DNA of 64,000 nt from Vibrio crassostreae (lineage in GTDB: Bacteria > Pseudomonadota > Gammaproteobacteria > Enterobacterales > Vibrionaceae), in NCBI RefSeq assembly GCF_024347415.1, contig NZ_AP025476.1, positions 1,240,001 through 1,304,000 of the forward strand, read 5' to 3'. The notes under the pieces are model-generated. The model saw only the letters and a list, made by a program, of their open reading frames with translations. It had not been told where the DNA came from and made no database searches. The position numbers were made by a program, and so were the translations under genes. This document shows, in pieces, positions 37,188-45,463 of the stretch. Numbering within the stretch: position 1 is the first letter of the stretch; every line of letters begins with the position of its first letter.

Positions 37188-37231
37188 CTTACGGGAGGAA
37201 GTGATGAGCCGCAATCGACTCATCATATGTA

Positions 37232-38686
37232 TTACAGAAGAGGGTTGAACAAATAGAACAACCTTTCAAAGAAGCGATTTCGCAAGTTTCTCTGTTCCCA
37301 CTGTTCTAGTACTACTGGGTGAGATGATTCTATATAAGACTGTTGTAGTTCAGAGAGCTGCTGAGTGAAGTGCACGTCATCTACGGCTAGCGTCACTTCG
37401 AAGTTGAGCCATAGGCTGCGCATGTCAATATTGACCGTTCCGATCAAACAAAATTCTTCATCGATCACTACCGATTTGGTGTGAAGAAGCCCACCGTAAA
37501 ACTCGTAAATCTTAACGCCGGCTTCAAGTAACTCGGTATAGAAAGCGCGCGAAGCCCACTTAACCATTAATGAGTCGTTGTTGTGTGGGATGACCAGTTC
37601 TACATTGACACCGCGTTGCGCTGTCATTTTGAGTGTTTCTAATAAATCGGCACTCGGTACAAAGTAGGGTGTTGTGATACGAACAGAATGGTTTGCCTGA
37701 TTAATCGCAATGGTTAGAACTTGCAGGATCAAATACTCCGGCATGCCTGGACCAGATGGCACGACTTGCACAGGGTGATGCGTCATTACCTCTTCAATCG
37801 GACATTCAGGTAAATCAGGAAGGATGCGCTCGCCCGTTTCCACTTCCCAATCCCAACCATGAATTGCCGACAGTACATTAACGGTTGGCCCCGTTACGCG
37901 TACCATTACATCAATCCACTGGCCAACACCTGAATTTTGCTTGAAGTGAGCGGGGTCAACCATGTTCATTGAGCCAGTGTAGGCGATGGTTTCATCAATC
38001 ACGATGATTTTACGGTGTTGTCTTAGATCTAGACGACGTAAGAAAATACGCCAAGGGCTTACTTCCAATGCTTGTACAACTTGCACACCGGCGTCTTTCA
38101 TCATTAAGCGCCAGTGACTTTTAAAAAAGCGCGGGCTACCTGCAGAATCAAGCAAAACTTTAACATCCACACCACGTTTCGCAGCTCGAATGAGAGCGGA
38201 AGCAACCGAATCAGTTAATCCTCCAGGGTGCCAAATATAGAAAACCATCTTAATACTGGTTTGGGCATTTTCTATATCTTCGATAATTGCGTGTAAGATC
38301 TCATTGGGAGAAGCTTGCAGTGAAAGTGTGTTTCCGCTGAGTGCAGGAATGCCCATCCGATTGTTACAAAGTTCATCAATCTTGTGGATAGGGGAGCCGA
38401 CCTTTCCTGGAAGGTGGAGCTGACAATCATCTAGTTTTCGGAACCAATCACCAAATGGAGTAAACATGCGATGTGCGCGCTCAGCCCTCTTTCTACCTAG
38501 GTTTAGCTCTCCGAAAAGGAAGTAACAAGCGACACCTACAATTGGGATAATGTAGATAACCATCAACCACGCGAGAGAAACGCTGACAGAGCGTCGTTTT
38601 AGTACGACACGGAAAGTCACACCGGCTACAAGTACCCAGTATAAAGCGACAGAAGCTAAAGTTAAAAAATGGTAGAGCTTTTCCAC
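37232..38686 (-). CDS. cls: Cardiolipin synthase
   Basis: A 484-aa inner-membrane phospholipase D-family enzyme that makes cardiolipin from two phosphatidylglycerols. Two N-terminal helices (FLTLASVALYWVLVAGVTF; LAWLMVIYIIPIVGVACYF) give the ClsA layout. Both HKD motifs are intact: HRKIIVIDETIAYTGSMN and HTKSVVIDEEFCLIGTVNID. Length matches E. coli ClsA (486). Single gene. Confidence 0.95.
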   Translation of the reverse strand: MEKLYHFLTLASVALYWVLVAGVTFRVVLKRRSVSVSLAWLMVIYIIPIVGVACYFLFGELNLGRKRAERAHRMFTPFGDWFRKLDDCQLHLPGKVGSPIHKIDELCNNRMGIPALSGNTLSLQASPNEILHAIIEDIENAQTSIKMVFYIWHPGGLTDSVASALIRAAKRGVDVKVLLDSAGSPRFFKSHWRLMMKDAGVQVVQALEVSPWRIFLRRLDLRQHRKIIVIDETIAYTGSMNMVDPAHFKQNSGVGQWIDVMVRVTGPTVNVLSAIHGWDWEVETGERILPDLPECPIEEVMTHHPVQVVPSGPGMPEYLILQVLTIAINQANHSVRITTPYFVPSADLLETLKMTAQRGVNVELVIPHNNDSLMVKWASRAFYTELLEAGVKIYEFYGGLLHTKSVVIDEEFCLIGTVNIDMRSLWLNFEVTLAVDDVHFTQQLSELQQSYIESSHPVVLEQWEQRNLRNRFFERLFYLFNPLL

Positions 38687-38840
38687 ATTGAATACTCGAA
38701 AAAAGAGACACTTAGATAGTAATGCTATTTTACGGATATGGGAATTTAAGGAATCAACTATTTACAAATTAGAGCTAAAGCTGTAAACAGGTTATAGTTG
38801 TTAAGTTTTGGTTAACTTAAGACGAAAACGATTGTTTTGT

Positions 38841-38963
38841 ATGAAAAGGCGGCATTTAACCATAAAAATTTACATTGGTAACGAAATATATACGGTTCGG
38901 GCTTCCAATTTTATTCTTAAACTGGTTTACTTGCTATATACGAGCGTCAATCAAATCTTTTAG
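38841..38963 (+). CDS. Possible 40-aa leader peptide ahead of the sodium-dependent transporter
   Basis: An open frame MKRRHLTIKIYIGNEIYTVR... of 40 codons ends at TAG (38961-38963), which overlaps the first base pairs of an 11-bp hairpin. It is rich in Ile, Leu, Val and Tyr. No convincing ribosome site precedes the ATG, so it may be chance. It lies in the 366-base gap between cls and the transporter, which holds no other gene. Confidence 0.25.
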   Translation: MKRRHLTIKIYIGNEIYTVRASNFILKLVYLLYTSVNQIF

Positions 38964-38995
38964 GCGTGTAAATTTTTTTATACGCCTTATCTTTT
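38962..38995 (+). terminator. Terminator-like hairpin in the transporter leader
   Basis: AGGCGTGTAAA/TTTATACGCCT (one wobble; 38962-38972 with 38977-38987) is followed by TATCTTTT. It sits 65 bases upstream of the GTG start, a position typical of an attenuator or of a small RNA end. Confidence 0.55.
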
Positions 38996-39052
38996 AAAGA
39001 CGCCACTCAAAGCAAAACACAACATCACATAACACAAAAGTTTGGAGTACAC

Positions 39053-40486
39053 GTGGCTACTAGTAATACAACCACAACACCCCGCGATACCTGGGGTTCG
39101 AAGTTAGGATTCGTAATGGCTGCAGCAGGTTCTGCTGTTGGTCTAGGTAACATCTGGAAATTCCCATACACAGCAGGCGAAAGTGGCGGCGGTGCATTCG
39201 TTGCAATTTACCTGTTTTTTGTAATCTTCATCGGTTTCAGTGTGATGCTGACTGAATTTGCGATTGGCCGTCATACGCAGAGATCAGCAGTAGGTGCATT
39301 TAAATCAACTGACCGTCGCTGGACGTTCGCTGGTGTTATCGGTGTAGTAAGTGGTCTGCTAATCATGGGTTTCTACCCTGTAGTAGGTGGCTGGTCTATC
39401 GCATACATCGGTAAAATTGCTGGTGGTCTACTAGACGCACCTGAAGCAATCGGTGACAGCTTTGGTGGCTTTATCTCAAACCCAGTTCAGCCACTTATGT
39501 GGATGGGCTTATACCTACTGCTTAACGTTGTCATCGTTATGAAAGGTATTTCTGGCGGTATTGAGAAAGCGGGTAAGATCTTAATGCCACTTCTTTTCAT
39601 TATCCTTATCGTGGTATCAATCAAAGGCATCATGCTTCCGGGCGCGATGGCTGGTCTTGAATTCCTATTCAGCCCTGACTTCTCTAAAGTAGACAGCGGT
39701 GTAATCCTAGCTGCACTAGGTCAAGCATTCTTCTCACTATCTCTTGGTATGGGTTGTATGTTGACTTACGGTTCTTACCTGAAGAAGAAAGAGAACCTAG
39801 TTCAAACTACCGCTATGGTTACGGCAATGGATACAGGTGTTGCTATCCTAGCTGGTGTTGCAATGTTCCCAGCAATGTTCGCATTCGGTATGGAGCCTGC
39901 AGCGGGTCCTGGTCTGGTATTCGTTGTTGTTCCTCAGCTATTCGCTGAAATGGGCGGCGTAGTGGGTCTTCTATTTGCTCTTATGTTCTTCGTTGGTCTG
40001 AGTGTTGCGGCACTGACATCTTCAGTATCTCTACTTGAAGTTGTGGTTTCGTACCTAATCGATGAGAAAGGCATGAAGCGTGTAACAGCTGTACTGTCTG
40101 CGAGTGTCGTAATGGCGATTCTATGTATCTTCGCTTCTCTATCACTTGGTGGCTTCGGTCCAACATTGTTCGGTACTGGTGCGTTCGATATCTTCGACTT
40201 ACTAACTGATAAGATCTTCCTAGCAGTTGGCGGTATGTTGGTATGTATCTTCGCTGGTTGGAGATTAAACCGCGCTGACCTAGAGAAAGAGATCACTAAC
40301 GACGGTGAAGTATCTTTCCCACTATTCGGTTTATGGTACACACTAGTTAAGTACATCATCCCAGTAGCTATCGCTATCGTTGCGTTTATGGGTATCTCTT
40401 CTGGCTTCGACAGCGGTAAAGGTGCAATTATGCTACTAGGTATTGGTATCATTGCTGGCTCTGCGGTAATCTCTAAGAAGCTATAG
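39053..40486 (+). CDS. Sodium-dependent transporter (NSS/SNF family)
   Basis: A 477-aa inner-membrane symporter of the neurotransmitter:sodium symporter family, which imports amino acids or similar compounds with sodium. The TM1 signature GFVMAAAGSAVGLGNIWKFPY, with its unwound sodium/substrate site, is exact, followed by GESGGGAFVAIYL. About 11-12 helices are visible, as in bacterial MhsT/LeuT. The substrate cannot be read from sequence. GTG start with GGAG 6 bases upstream. A single gene preceded by a possible attenuator. Confidence 0.92.
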   Translation: MATSNTTTTPRDTWGSKLGFVMAAAGSAVGLGNIWKFPYTAGESGGGAFVAIYLFFVIFIGFSVMLTEFAIGRHTQRSAVGAFKSTDRRWTFAGVIGVVSGLLIMGFYPVVGGWSIAYIGKIAGGLLDAPEAIGDSFGGFISNPVQPLMWMGLYLLLNVVIVMKGISGGIEKAGKILMPLLFIILIVVSIKGIMLPGAMAGLEFLFSPDFSKVDSGVILAALGQAFFSLSLGMGCMLTYGSYLKKKENLVQTTAMVTAMDTGVAILAGVAMFPAMFAFGMEPAAGPGLVFVVVPQLFAEMGGVVGLLFALMFFVGLSVAALTSSVSLLEVVVSYLIDEKGMKRVTAVLSASVVMAILCIFASLSLGGFGPTLFGTGAFDIFDLLTDKIFLAVGGMLVCIFAGWRLNRADLEKEITNDGEVSFPLFGLWYTLVKYIIPVAIAIVAFMGISSGFDSGKGAIMLLGIGIIAGSAVISKKL

Positions 40487-40540
40487 TTCTTAGAAACCAT
40501 AATTCTTAGAAGCTACAATCGCGAGCTAAAGTAAATTAAG

Positions 40541-40569
40541 AAACGGGGGTCATTGGCTTCCGTTTTTTT
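40541..40569 (+). terminator. Terminator after the sodium-dependent transporter
   Basis: AAACGGGGG pairs with CTTCCGTTT (two wobbles) and is followed by a run of T, 54 bases after the stop. Confidence 0.7.
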
Positions 40570-40683
40570 ATCGCTGAAATTTGATTTTCGACGAAAAATA
40601 AAATCTTGCATAGGGCGAGTTGCTTTGTGCGAATTACTTAAATCTAATCGAGCAAATACTAGGCACTAACTGGTACAGGTTGA

Positions 40684-40733
40684 AAAGAAGCCCAATGATT
40701 CAATGTTTATTGAGTTAGTTGGGCTTTTTCGTA
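40684..40733 (+). terminator. Second terminator-like hairpin, possible end of a small RNA
   Basis: AAGCCCAA pairs with TTGGGCTT around an inner TCAAT/ATTGA pairing and is followed by T5. No gene lies between this and the previous terminator at 40569, so a short transcript from about 40600 could end here. The hairpin also covers the ATG at 40703, arguing against that start for the next gene. Confidence 0.5.
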
Positions 40734-40792
40734 GCTGGAATCTGGGTTCAGACACGGTATACTCCACGCTCTACAATGGAGCTAGCTTTTAC

Positions 40793-41491
40793 ATGTTCGA
40801 CATTCTTCTGAACCATTCAGATTTTTTACTCATTAATAAGCACCCTGGAGTCAGCGTCCACAAAGACGATGGTGACACCATGCTGCTACAAGAAGTCGCT
40901 AATGCGCTTAATGAGCCGAAGTTATATCTCGTTCACCGCCTCGATAAAATGACCTCAGGTATTCTACTGTTAGCAAAGAATGCCTCGGCAGCGAGTGAGC
41001 TTTCACAGCTGTTCGCAAAGCGTGAAGTCGAGAAGTACTACCTTGCGATTGGTTCGAAGAAGCCAAAGAAAAAGCAGGGGTTGATCTCAGGTGATATGGA
41101 GCGTTCACGACGTTCAAGCTGGAAACTACTGACAAGCAAAGAAAACCCAGCGATTACCCAGTTTTTGTCTGCAACCGCTGAACCCGGTGAGCGTCTACTT
41201 TTGTGTAAACCCTATACGGGGCGTACACACCAGATCCGTGTTGCGATGAAGTCGATCGGCTCAGCCATTGTTGGTGACCCTATTTATAATCCATCGAGTG
41301 AGGCTGACAGAGGATATCTGCATGCATTCGCGATTCGATTTACCTATCAATCACAAGCCTACGAATATGTCTGTGACCCAAGGAACCTAGATTCCTTAGG
41401 TGAGAAGTGGCATCAAGAGACCGTGTCTGCTGGTTTAGACAGTTGGCTTGAACCTTGGTCATTAACTTGGCCGAAGCTAAATACTAAGTGA
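40793..41491 (+). CDS. RluA-family RNA pseudouridine synthase
   Basis: A 232-aa pseudouridine synthase of the RluA family (close to the TIGR01621 group). The catalytic block is YLVHRLDKMTSGILLLAKN with Asp in HRLD; the second block KPYTGRTHQIRVAMKSIGSAIVGDPIY is also canonical. No S4 domain is present, so it resembles the short RluC/D-like members such as TruC/RluA. The start at 40793 begins the conserved MFDILLNHSDFLLINKHPG; the in-frame ATG at 40703 lies inside a terminator hairpin. Its last 4 bases overlap the next gene. Confidence 0.88.
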   Translation: MFDILLNHSDFLLINKHPGVSVHKDDGDTMLLQEVANALNEPKLYLVHRLDKMTSGILLLAKNASAASELSQLFAKREVEKYYLAIGSKKPKKKQGLISGDMERSRRSSWKLLTSKENPAITQFLSATAEPGERLLLCKPYTGRTHQIRVAMKSIGSAIVGDPIYNPSSEADRGYLHAFAIRFTYQSQAYEYVCDPRNLDSLGEKWHQETVSAGLDSWLEPWSLTWPKLNTK

Positions 41492-42453
41492 GTGAAATAA
41501 TGGAAGCATCAGCTTTACCTCTGTTTTTTAGTCATATTGAACAGCAACTTAATGAAGTGCCGAATGAACTACGCCGTATTTTTCACGGTCGCGGTAAGTT
41601 TTGGCCAGGTCTAGATCAACTGACATGTGATTGGGTTGATGGGCAGCTACTGGTTAACGTATTCAAAGAAGTAGACGACGAATTCTTGTCATCTCTCAAA
41701 GCTGGATTGGTTGAACTCACCAACAAAGATATCTGGCAAGCAAAGCAGGGCACAAGTATTGTTCTGCAACACCGTTATGCCGATGGCGCGCCGTCTGAGG
41801 TTCTCTGGGGTGAGTTGAATGACTCTCCGGTTGTGGTTGAGCACGGTCTTAAGTATCAATTAGACATTGGCCGTAATCAGAACTTCGGTTTGTTCTTAGA
41901 CATGCGTAATGGTCGCCAATGGGTACAAGATAATGCTAAGGATAAGAACGTTCTTAACCTGTTCGCATACACTTGTGGCTTCTCAGTAGCGGCTATCGCT
42001 GGTGGTGCTCGTCAATGCATGAACGTGGACATGTCTCGTGGCTCGCTAAACAAAGGCCGCGATAATCACCGTCTGAACGATCACGATATGCGCTCGGTTA
42101 ACTTCCTTGGCTACGATATCTTTAAGTCGTGGGGGAAAATCAAGAAGGGCGGCCCTTACGAGTTGGTTATCATCGATCCACCTTCGTTCCAAAAAGGCAG
42201 CTTTGCTCTAACTAAAGATTATAAAAAAATCTTACGCCGTTTGCCTGAGCTTCTAACAGAAGGTGGTGAAGTGATTGCCTGTGTGAATTCACCTGCTGTA
42301 TCACCAAACTTCCTGATTGAGACGATGGTAGAAGAAGCACCAAGCGTTGAGTTTATTGAACGCCTAGACAACCCGCCTGAGTTTGTCGATGTCGACCTTG
42401 ATTCGAGCCTCAAAGTTCTGAGGTTTAAGATAGGCGCTTCTGCTGACGCTTAA
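41488..42453 (+). CDS. Class I SAM-dependent methyltransferase (RlmK/RlmI-like)
   Basis: A 321-aa Rossmann methyltransferase. Motif I is VLNLFAYTCGFSVAAIAGGA, the acidic motif is MNVDMSRGSLNKGRDNHRLN, and motif IV is LVIIDPPSFQKG, a DPPSF of the type found in rRNA 5-methylcytosine/2-methylguanine enzymes. No PUA domain is present. Start is GTG at 41488 overlapping the previous stop (GTGA); an ATG at 41500 is possible. Pairing with a pseudouridine synthase points to RNA modification. The substrate is unknown. Confidence 0.85.
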   Translation: MSEIMEASALPLFFSHIEQQLNEVPNELRRIFHGRGKFWPGLDQLTCDWVDGQLLVNVFKEVDDEFLSSLKAGLVELTNKDIWQAKQGTSIVLQHRYADGAPSEVLWGELNDSPVVVEHGLKYQLDIGRNQNFGLFLDMRNGRQWVQDNAKDKNVLNLFAYTCGFSVAAIAGGARQCMNVDMSRGSLNKGRDNHRLNDHDMRSVNFLGYDIFKSWGKIKKGGPYELVIIDPPSFQKGSFALTKDYKKILRRLPELLTEGGEVIACVNSPAVSPNFLIETMVEEAPSVEFIERLDNPPEFVDVDLDSSLKVLRFKIGASADA

Positions 42454-42474
42454 TTGATTCTAAACATCAGTTAG

Positions 42475-42506
42475 AAAAAACGCCGCTCATATTGAGCGGC
42501 GTTTTT
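42475..42506 (+). terminator. Bidirectional terminator between the methyltransferase and ynjF
   Basis: AAAAACGCCGCTCA/TGAGCGGCGTTTTT with a 3-base loop, between convergent genes. Confidence 0.93.
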
Positions 42507-42531
42507 GTATCTTGTTTTTGCCGTTAGATCA

Positions 42532-43152
42532 CTAGCTCTCTTGCTGAGTCTTAAGAGTTTGGAACCCAAAATAGATACGCATAAATGTAGTCAGCCAACA
42601 CGCTGCGCCAAAGGTATAGGCGATAACAGCAAAGTGTTGTGGCCAAATACAAAAGGCAATGAAACAGGCGATGGTCTCTGTGCCTTCAGTTAATCCAGAC
42701 ATGTAGTAGAGCGACTTGTGCTTATAAACGGGGTTCTCGATACCTCGCTTGCCCGCCATTACCGCAAACGCTAAAAAGCTACTGCCTGTGCCGATAAAAG
42801 AGAAGATCAAAAATGCACCGGCAATGGCGTTGTGTTCTGAATTGGCAATTACAAATCCAAAAGGGATCAACGAGTAGAATAGGAAATCTAGGCTGATATC
42901 GAGGAAGCCACCAGCATCACTGATGCCTTGGATTCGAGCCAAAGCGCCATCAAGTCCGTCGCAAACCCTGTTAAATACAATAAACCCCAATGCCAATTCG
43001 TATTGCTGAAATGCTAATGCTGGAAATGCTAAACACCCAACCAGAAATCCGAATAACGTGGTTTGATTGGCTGTGATACCCAATTGGTTCAGTAACTTAG
43101 CCGACTGATTCAATGGCCATTTAATGACCTTAATGGAGTACTTATCCAGCAT
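42532..43152 (-). CDS. ynjF: CDP-alcohol phosphatidyltransferase family protein YnjF
   Basis: A 206-aa membrane protein with about five hydrophobic helices. The catalytic motif of the family, DGLDGALARIQGISDAGG followed by FLDISLD, fits D-x2-DG-x2-AR-x7-G-x3-D-x3-D with all Asp present. The head-group substrate is unknown. The ATG at 43152 has GGAGAAG 7 bases upstream; a longer frame from 43200 overlaps ynjD further. It ends the ynjBCD operon. E. coli has ynjF in the same cluster, there separated by ynjE. Confidence 0.88.
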   Translation of the reverse strand: MLDKYSIKVIKWPLNQSAKLLNQLGITANQTTLFGFLVGCLAFPALAFQQYELALGFIVFNRVCDGLDGALARIQGISDAGGFLDISLDFLFYSLIPFGFVIANSEHNAIAGAFLIFSFIGTGSSFLAFAVMAGKRGIENPVYKHKSLYYMSGLTEGTETIACFIAFCIWPQHFAVIAYTFGAACWLTTFMRIYFGFQTLKTQQES

Positions 43153-43792
43153 TGTGACTTCTCCATGGCCAAGACAGTACTTCTGCCCCTTGAGGCACAT
43201 CGGCTTCGTCGTGCGTGACCATTAACGTCGGGATATTAGCTTTGGTCAATTGTTCAAACACCCAATCGCGAAATTGTGCTCTTAATTCTTGGTCTAACTT
43301 ACTGAACGGTTCGTCGAGTAGGGCGAGTTTCGGCTTGGCTAGTAACATACGAGTTAAGCTTATTCTTGCGCGTTGACCACCAGATATTTGATCAGGAAAA
43401 GACTCTGCCAAGTGAGTCAGCTCTATGTCTTTTAGTGCAGCCATGGCTTGCTGTTGACGAGCGGAACCCTTAACCGAATTAGGTAATGAAAAGGCTAAGT
43501 TCTCCCATACTTTTAGGTGCGGAAACAACAAGTCATCTTGAAACAAAATGCCGACTTCACGCTGATGTGAAGGCAGGTCATCTAGCTGAATATCGTGCAA
43601 CACAACGCTGCCAGAATACGAAAACTCTTCACTTAAGTGACCAGCAATCGCATCCAGTAAGGTCGACTTTCCGCAGCCACTCGGCCCCATTAAAGCCAGT
43701 ATTTGGCCAGATTCTAATGTTACGTTTAGCGCTGAGAACAGCGAATCCCCATCGGTTTTACGGATGGCGAGGTCGTTGAGGTACAGACTCAT
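43142..43792 (-). CDS. ynjD: ABC transporter ATPase YnjD
   Basis: A 216-aa ATP-binding subunit. Walker A is GPSGCGKST, Q-loop LFQDDLLFPHL, signature ISGGQRARISL, Walker B LALLDEPFSKLD, H-loop VTHDE. The C-terminus is short, as in YnjD, with no regulatory domain. It overlaps ynjC by 35 bases and ynjF by 11, so translation should be coupled. Confidence 0.9.
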   Translation of the reverse strand: MSLYLNDLAIRKTDGDSLFSALNVTLESGQILALMGPSGCGKSTLLDAIAGHLSEEFSYSGSVVLHDIQLDDLPSHQREVGILFQDDLLFPHLKVWENLAFSLPNSVKGSARQQQAMAALKDIELTHLAESFPDQISGGQRARISLTRMLLAKPKLALLDEPFSKLDQELRAQFRDWVFEQLTKANIPTLMVTHDEADVPQGAEVLSWPWRSHNAG

Positions 43793-45458
43793 TACTTAGG
43801 AAACCTTTAAAAGTAAGACGGCGATATCTAAGTTGAAGTCGGCTGACCAATATCGCTAAAGAGAAAAAGAACAGAGGCAATAAGGCCTGCCAAATGGCAT
43901 AGATTGCTGTCACCCTGCGGTCGAAACCACTGGTTAGGGCAACCGCTTCTGTGGTGATGGTGCTAATACGGCCCGCACCTAGCATCAATGTTGGAAGGTA
44001 CTGGGCCAAACTCACACTGATCCCGACCGCCCAAGCAAAGGTAATAGCAGGAAGCAAGATTGGCAGTTTGATTGAATACCAACTCTGAAATGGCGATTTA
44101 CCCAGGCTAAGCGAGGCTTTAATCAACCCATCGTTAAAGCTTTTCCATGGGCCGTCCAAAGAGAGATATACAAACGGGAAAGCAAAGAAAACATGCGCCC
44201 AAATCACCCAGAACTCATAGGCACTACTGCCAACGTAGAGGGTCGTGACTTGCATACCAAACAACACCGAGAGTTGAGGTATCAACATCGGAATGGCGAT
44301 AATGAAGCCCGGAACTTGCCACTTGTATTTGATTCTGTATTCGTGAGCAACCAGCGCAAGCAACAAAGCGACTGAAGCGGCAATCAAACCAATCCACGAG
44401 CTTTGTCCGACGGTACTCATGATGCCATCCCACTCAAACTCCCAGAAACGCATGCTATATCGGCTAGGGAGTAGGTCTGGGAAACGCCAACGTTGGGCAA
44501 CACTCCAAATCACCATCAATGGAATGATAAGCAGTGATAACGCAGCAAGCACAGTAAACACGGTTTTCCCAGGAAGGTTCGCGCCTGTTCTGCCTGAATA
44601 TTGCCAAATTCGAAAGTATTTAAGGATCGCCCATTCAACGAAACGTGCTAAGGCGATGATTAACGACGCTAAACCAAATAGAACAATAGCTCCGGCTGCT
44701 GCTCGCGGCAGTAGGTTAAGATCTGGATCGTTAAACCATTGCCATACTAATACCGCAAAGGTTGGCGGGTTTGTCGGGCCAATGATCAAAGCAATATCGA
44801 CAACCGAGACACTGTAAGCGAGTACCGCCAGCATTGGGAAGCGAAGCTTAGTAAACCATTGTGGGAAAATACATTTCCACCAAATCTGAGCACGGCTATA
44901 ACCCAGAGATGCACTGACCTTAGTGATACGTTCTACATCAATTTGCTGCAGTATCGAAATGCTCATCAGCAACAAGAAAGGTACTTCTTTGAGTGCGAGC
45001 ATAATGATCAAGCCGAACGCGTATGGGTCTTTCACCAATAACGCCAATTCTGAGCTCGTCGCCGATTCGCCAAGCAAGTGATGCACGGCTCTGGCTCCAA
45101 GCCCTGTCGGGCTGAATAGGAAAGCAAAGCCGATAGCGAAAGCCACATGCGGAATAGCAAGCATTGGCGATAGCGTTAACTCTATCTTTCTCCAAAACTT
45201 GTTTCCCCAAGAGGCTTGAAGAATACAAAAGGTTAGGAAGCAGGCTATATAGCTACTTGCAATCGCTGAACCTAGGCTCAAGCCAATAGAGTGCCAAGCT
45301 CCTTCCCATTGAAAGACTTGGCTAAAACCGTTGAGTGTTGGTTCCTCTAAACCTAGGGGCGGGATGAAACTCAGTGACGAAGCCACGACTCCCGCCACCC
45401 CAGGAATGGTTGGGATAATGCACACAGCTATAACAACAAAATATAGAGCGCGTAGCAT
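43758..45458 (-). CDS. ynjC: ABC transporter double permease YnjC
   Basis: A 566-aa inner-membrane permease made of two fused six-helix halves. Two EAA-like loops are visible (VSASLGYSRAQIWWKCIFPQW at about 185 and IKASLSLGKSPFQSWYSIKLP at about 455). This double form resembles ThiP and iron transporters. It lies 5 bases after ynjB. The substrate is unknown, though thiamine-like compounds have been suggested for the family. Confidence 0.88.
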   Translation of the reverse strand: MLRALYFVVIAVCIIPTIPGVAGVVASSLSFIPPLGLEEPTLNGFSQVFQWEGAWHSIGLSLGSAIASSYIACFLTFCILQASWGNKFWRKIELTLSPMLAIPHVAFAIGFAFLFSPTGLGARAVHHLLGESATSSELALLVKDPYAFGLIIMLALKEVPFLLLMSISILQQIDVERITKVSASLGYSRAQIWWKCIFPQWFTKLRFPMLAVLAYSVSVVDIALIIGPTNPPTFAVLVWQWFNDPDLNLLPRAAAGAIVLFGLASLIIALARFVEWAILKYFRIWQYSGRTGANLPGKTVFTVLAALSLLIIPLMVIWSVAQRWRFPDLLPSRYSMRFWEFEWDGIMSTVGQSSWIGLIAASVALLLALVAHEYRIKYKWQVPGFIIAIPMLIPQLSVLFGMQVTTLYVGSSAYEFWVIWAHVFFAFPFVYLSLDGPWKSFNDGLIKASLSLGKSPFQSWYSIKLPILLPAITFAWAVGISVSLAQYLPTLMLGAGRISTITTEAVALTSGFDRRVTAIYAIWQALLPLFFFSLAILVSRLQLRYRRLTFKGFLSNESVPQRPRHP

Positions 45459-45463
45459 AAAGA

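Noticed and set aside
37051..37231. MetJ operator upstream of metC
   Set aside because: I looked for AGACGTCT-type octamers and found none in tandem.
40703..40792. N-terminal extension of the pseudouridine synthase
   Set aside because: The ATG at 40703 lies inside a terminator hairpin and the family N-terminus begins at 40793.
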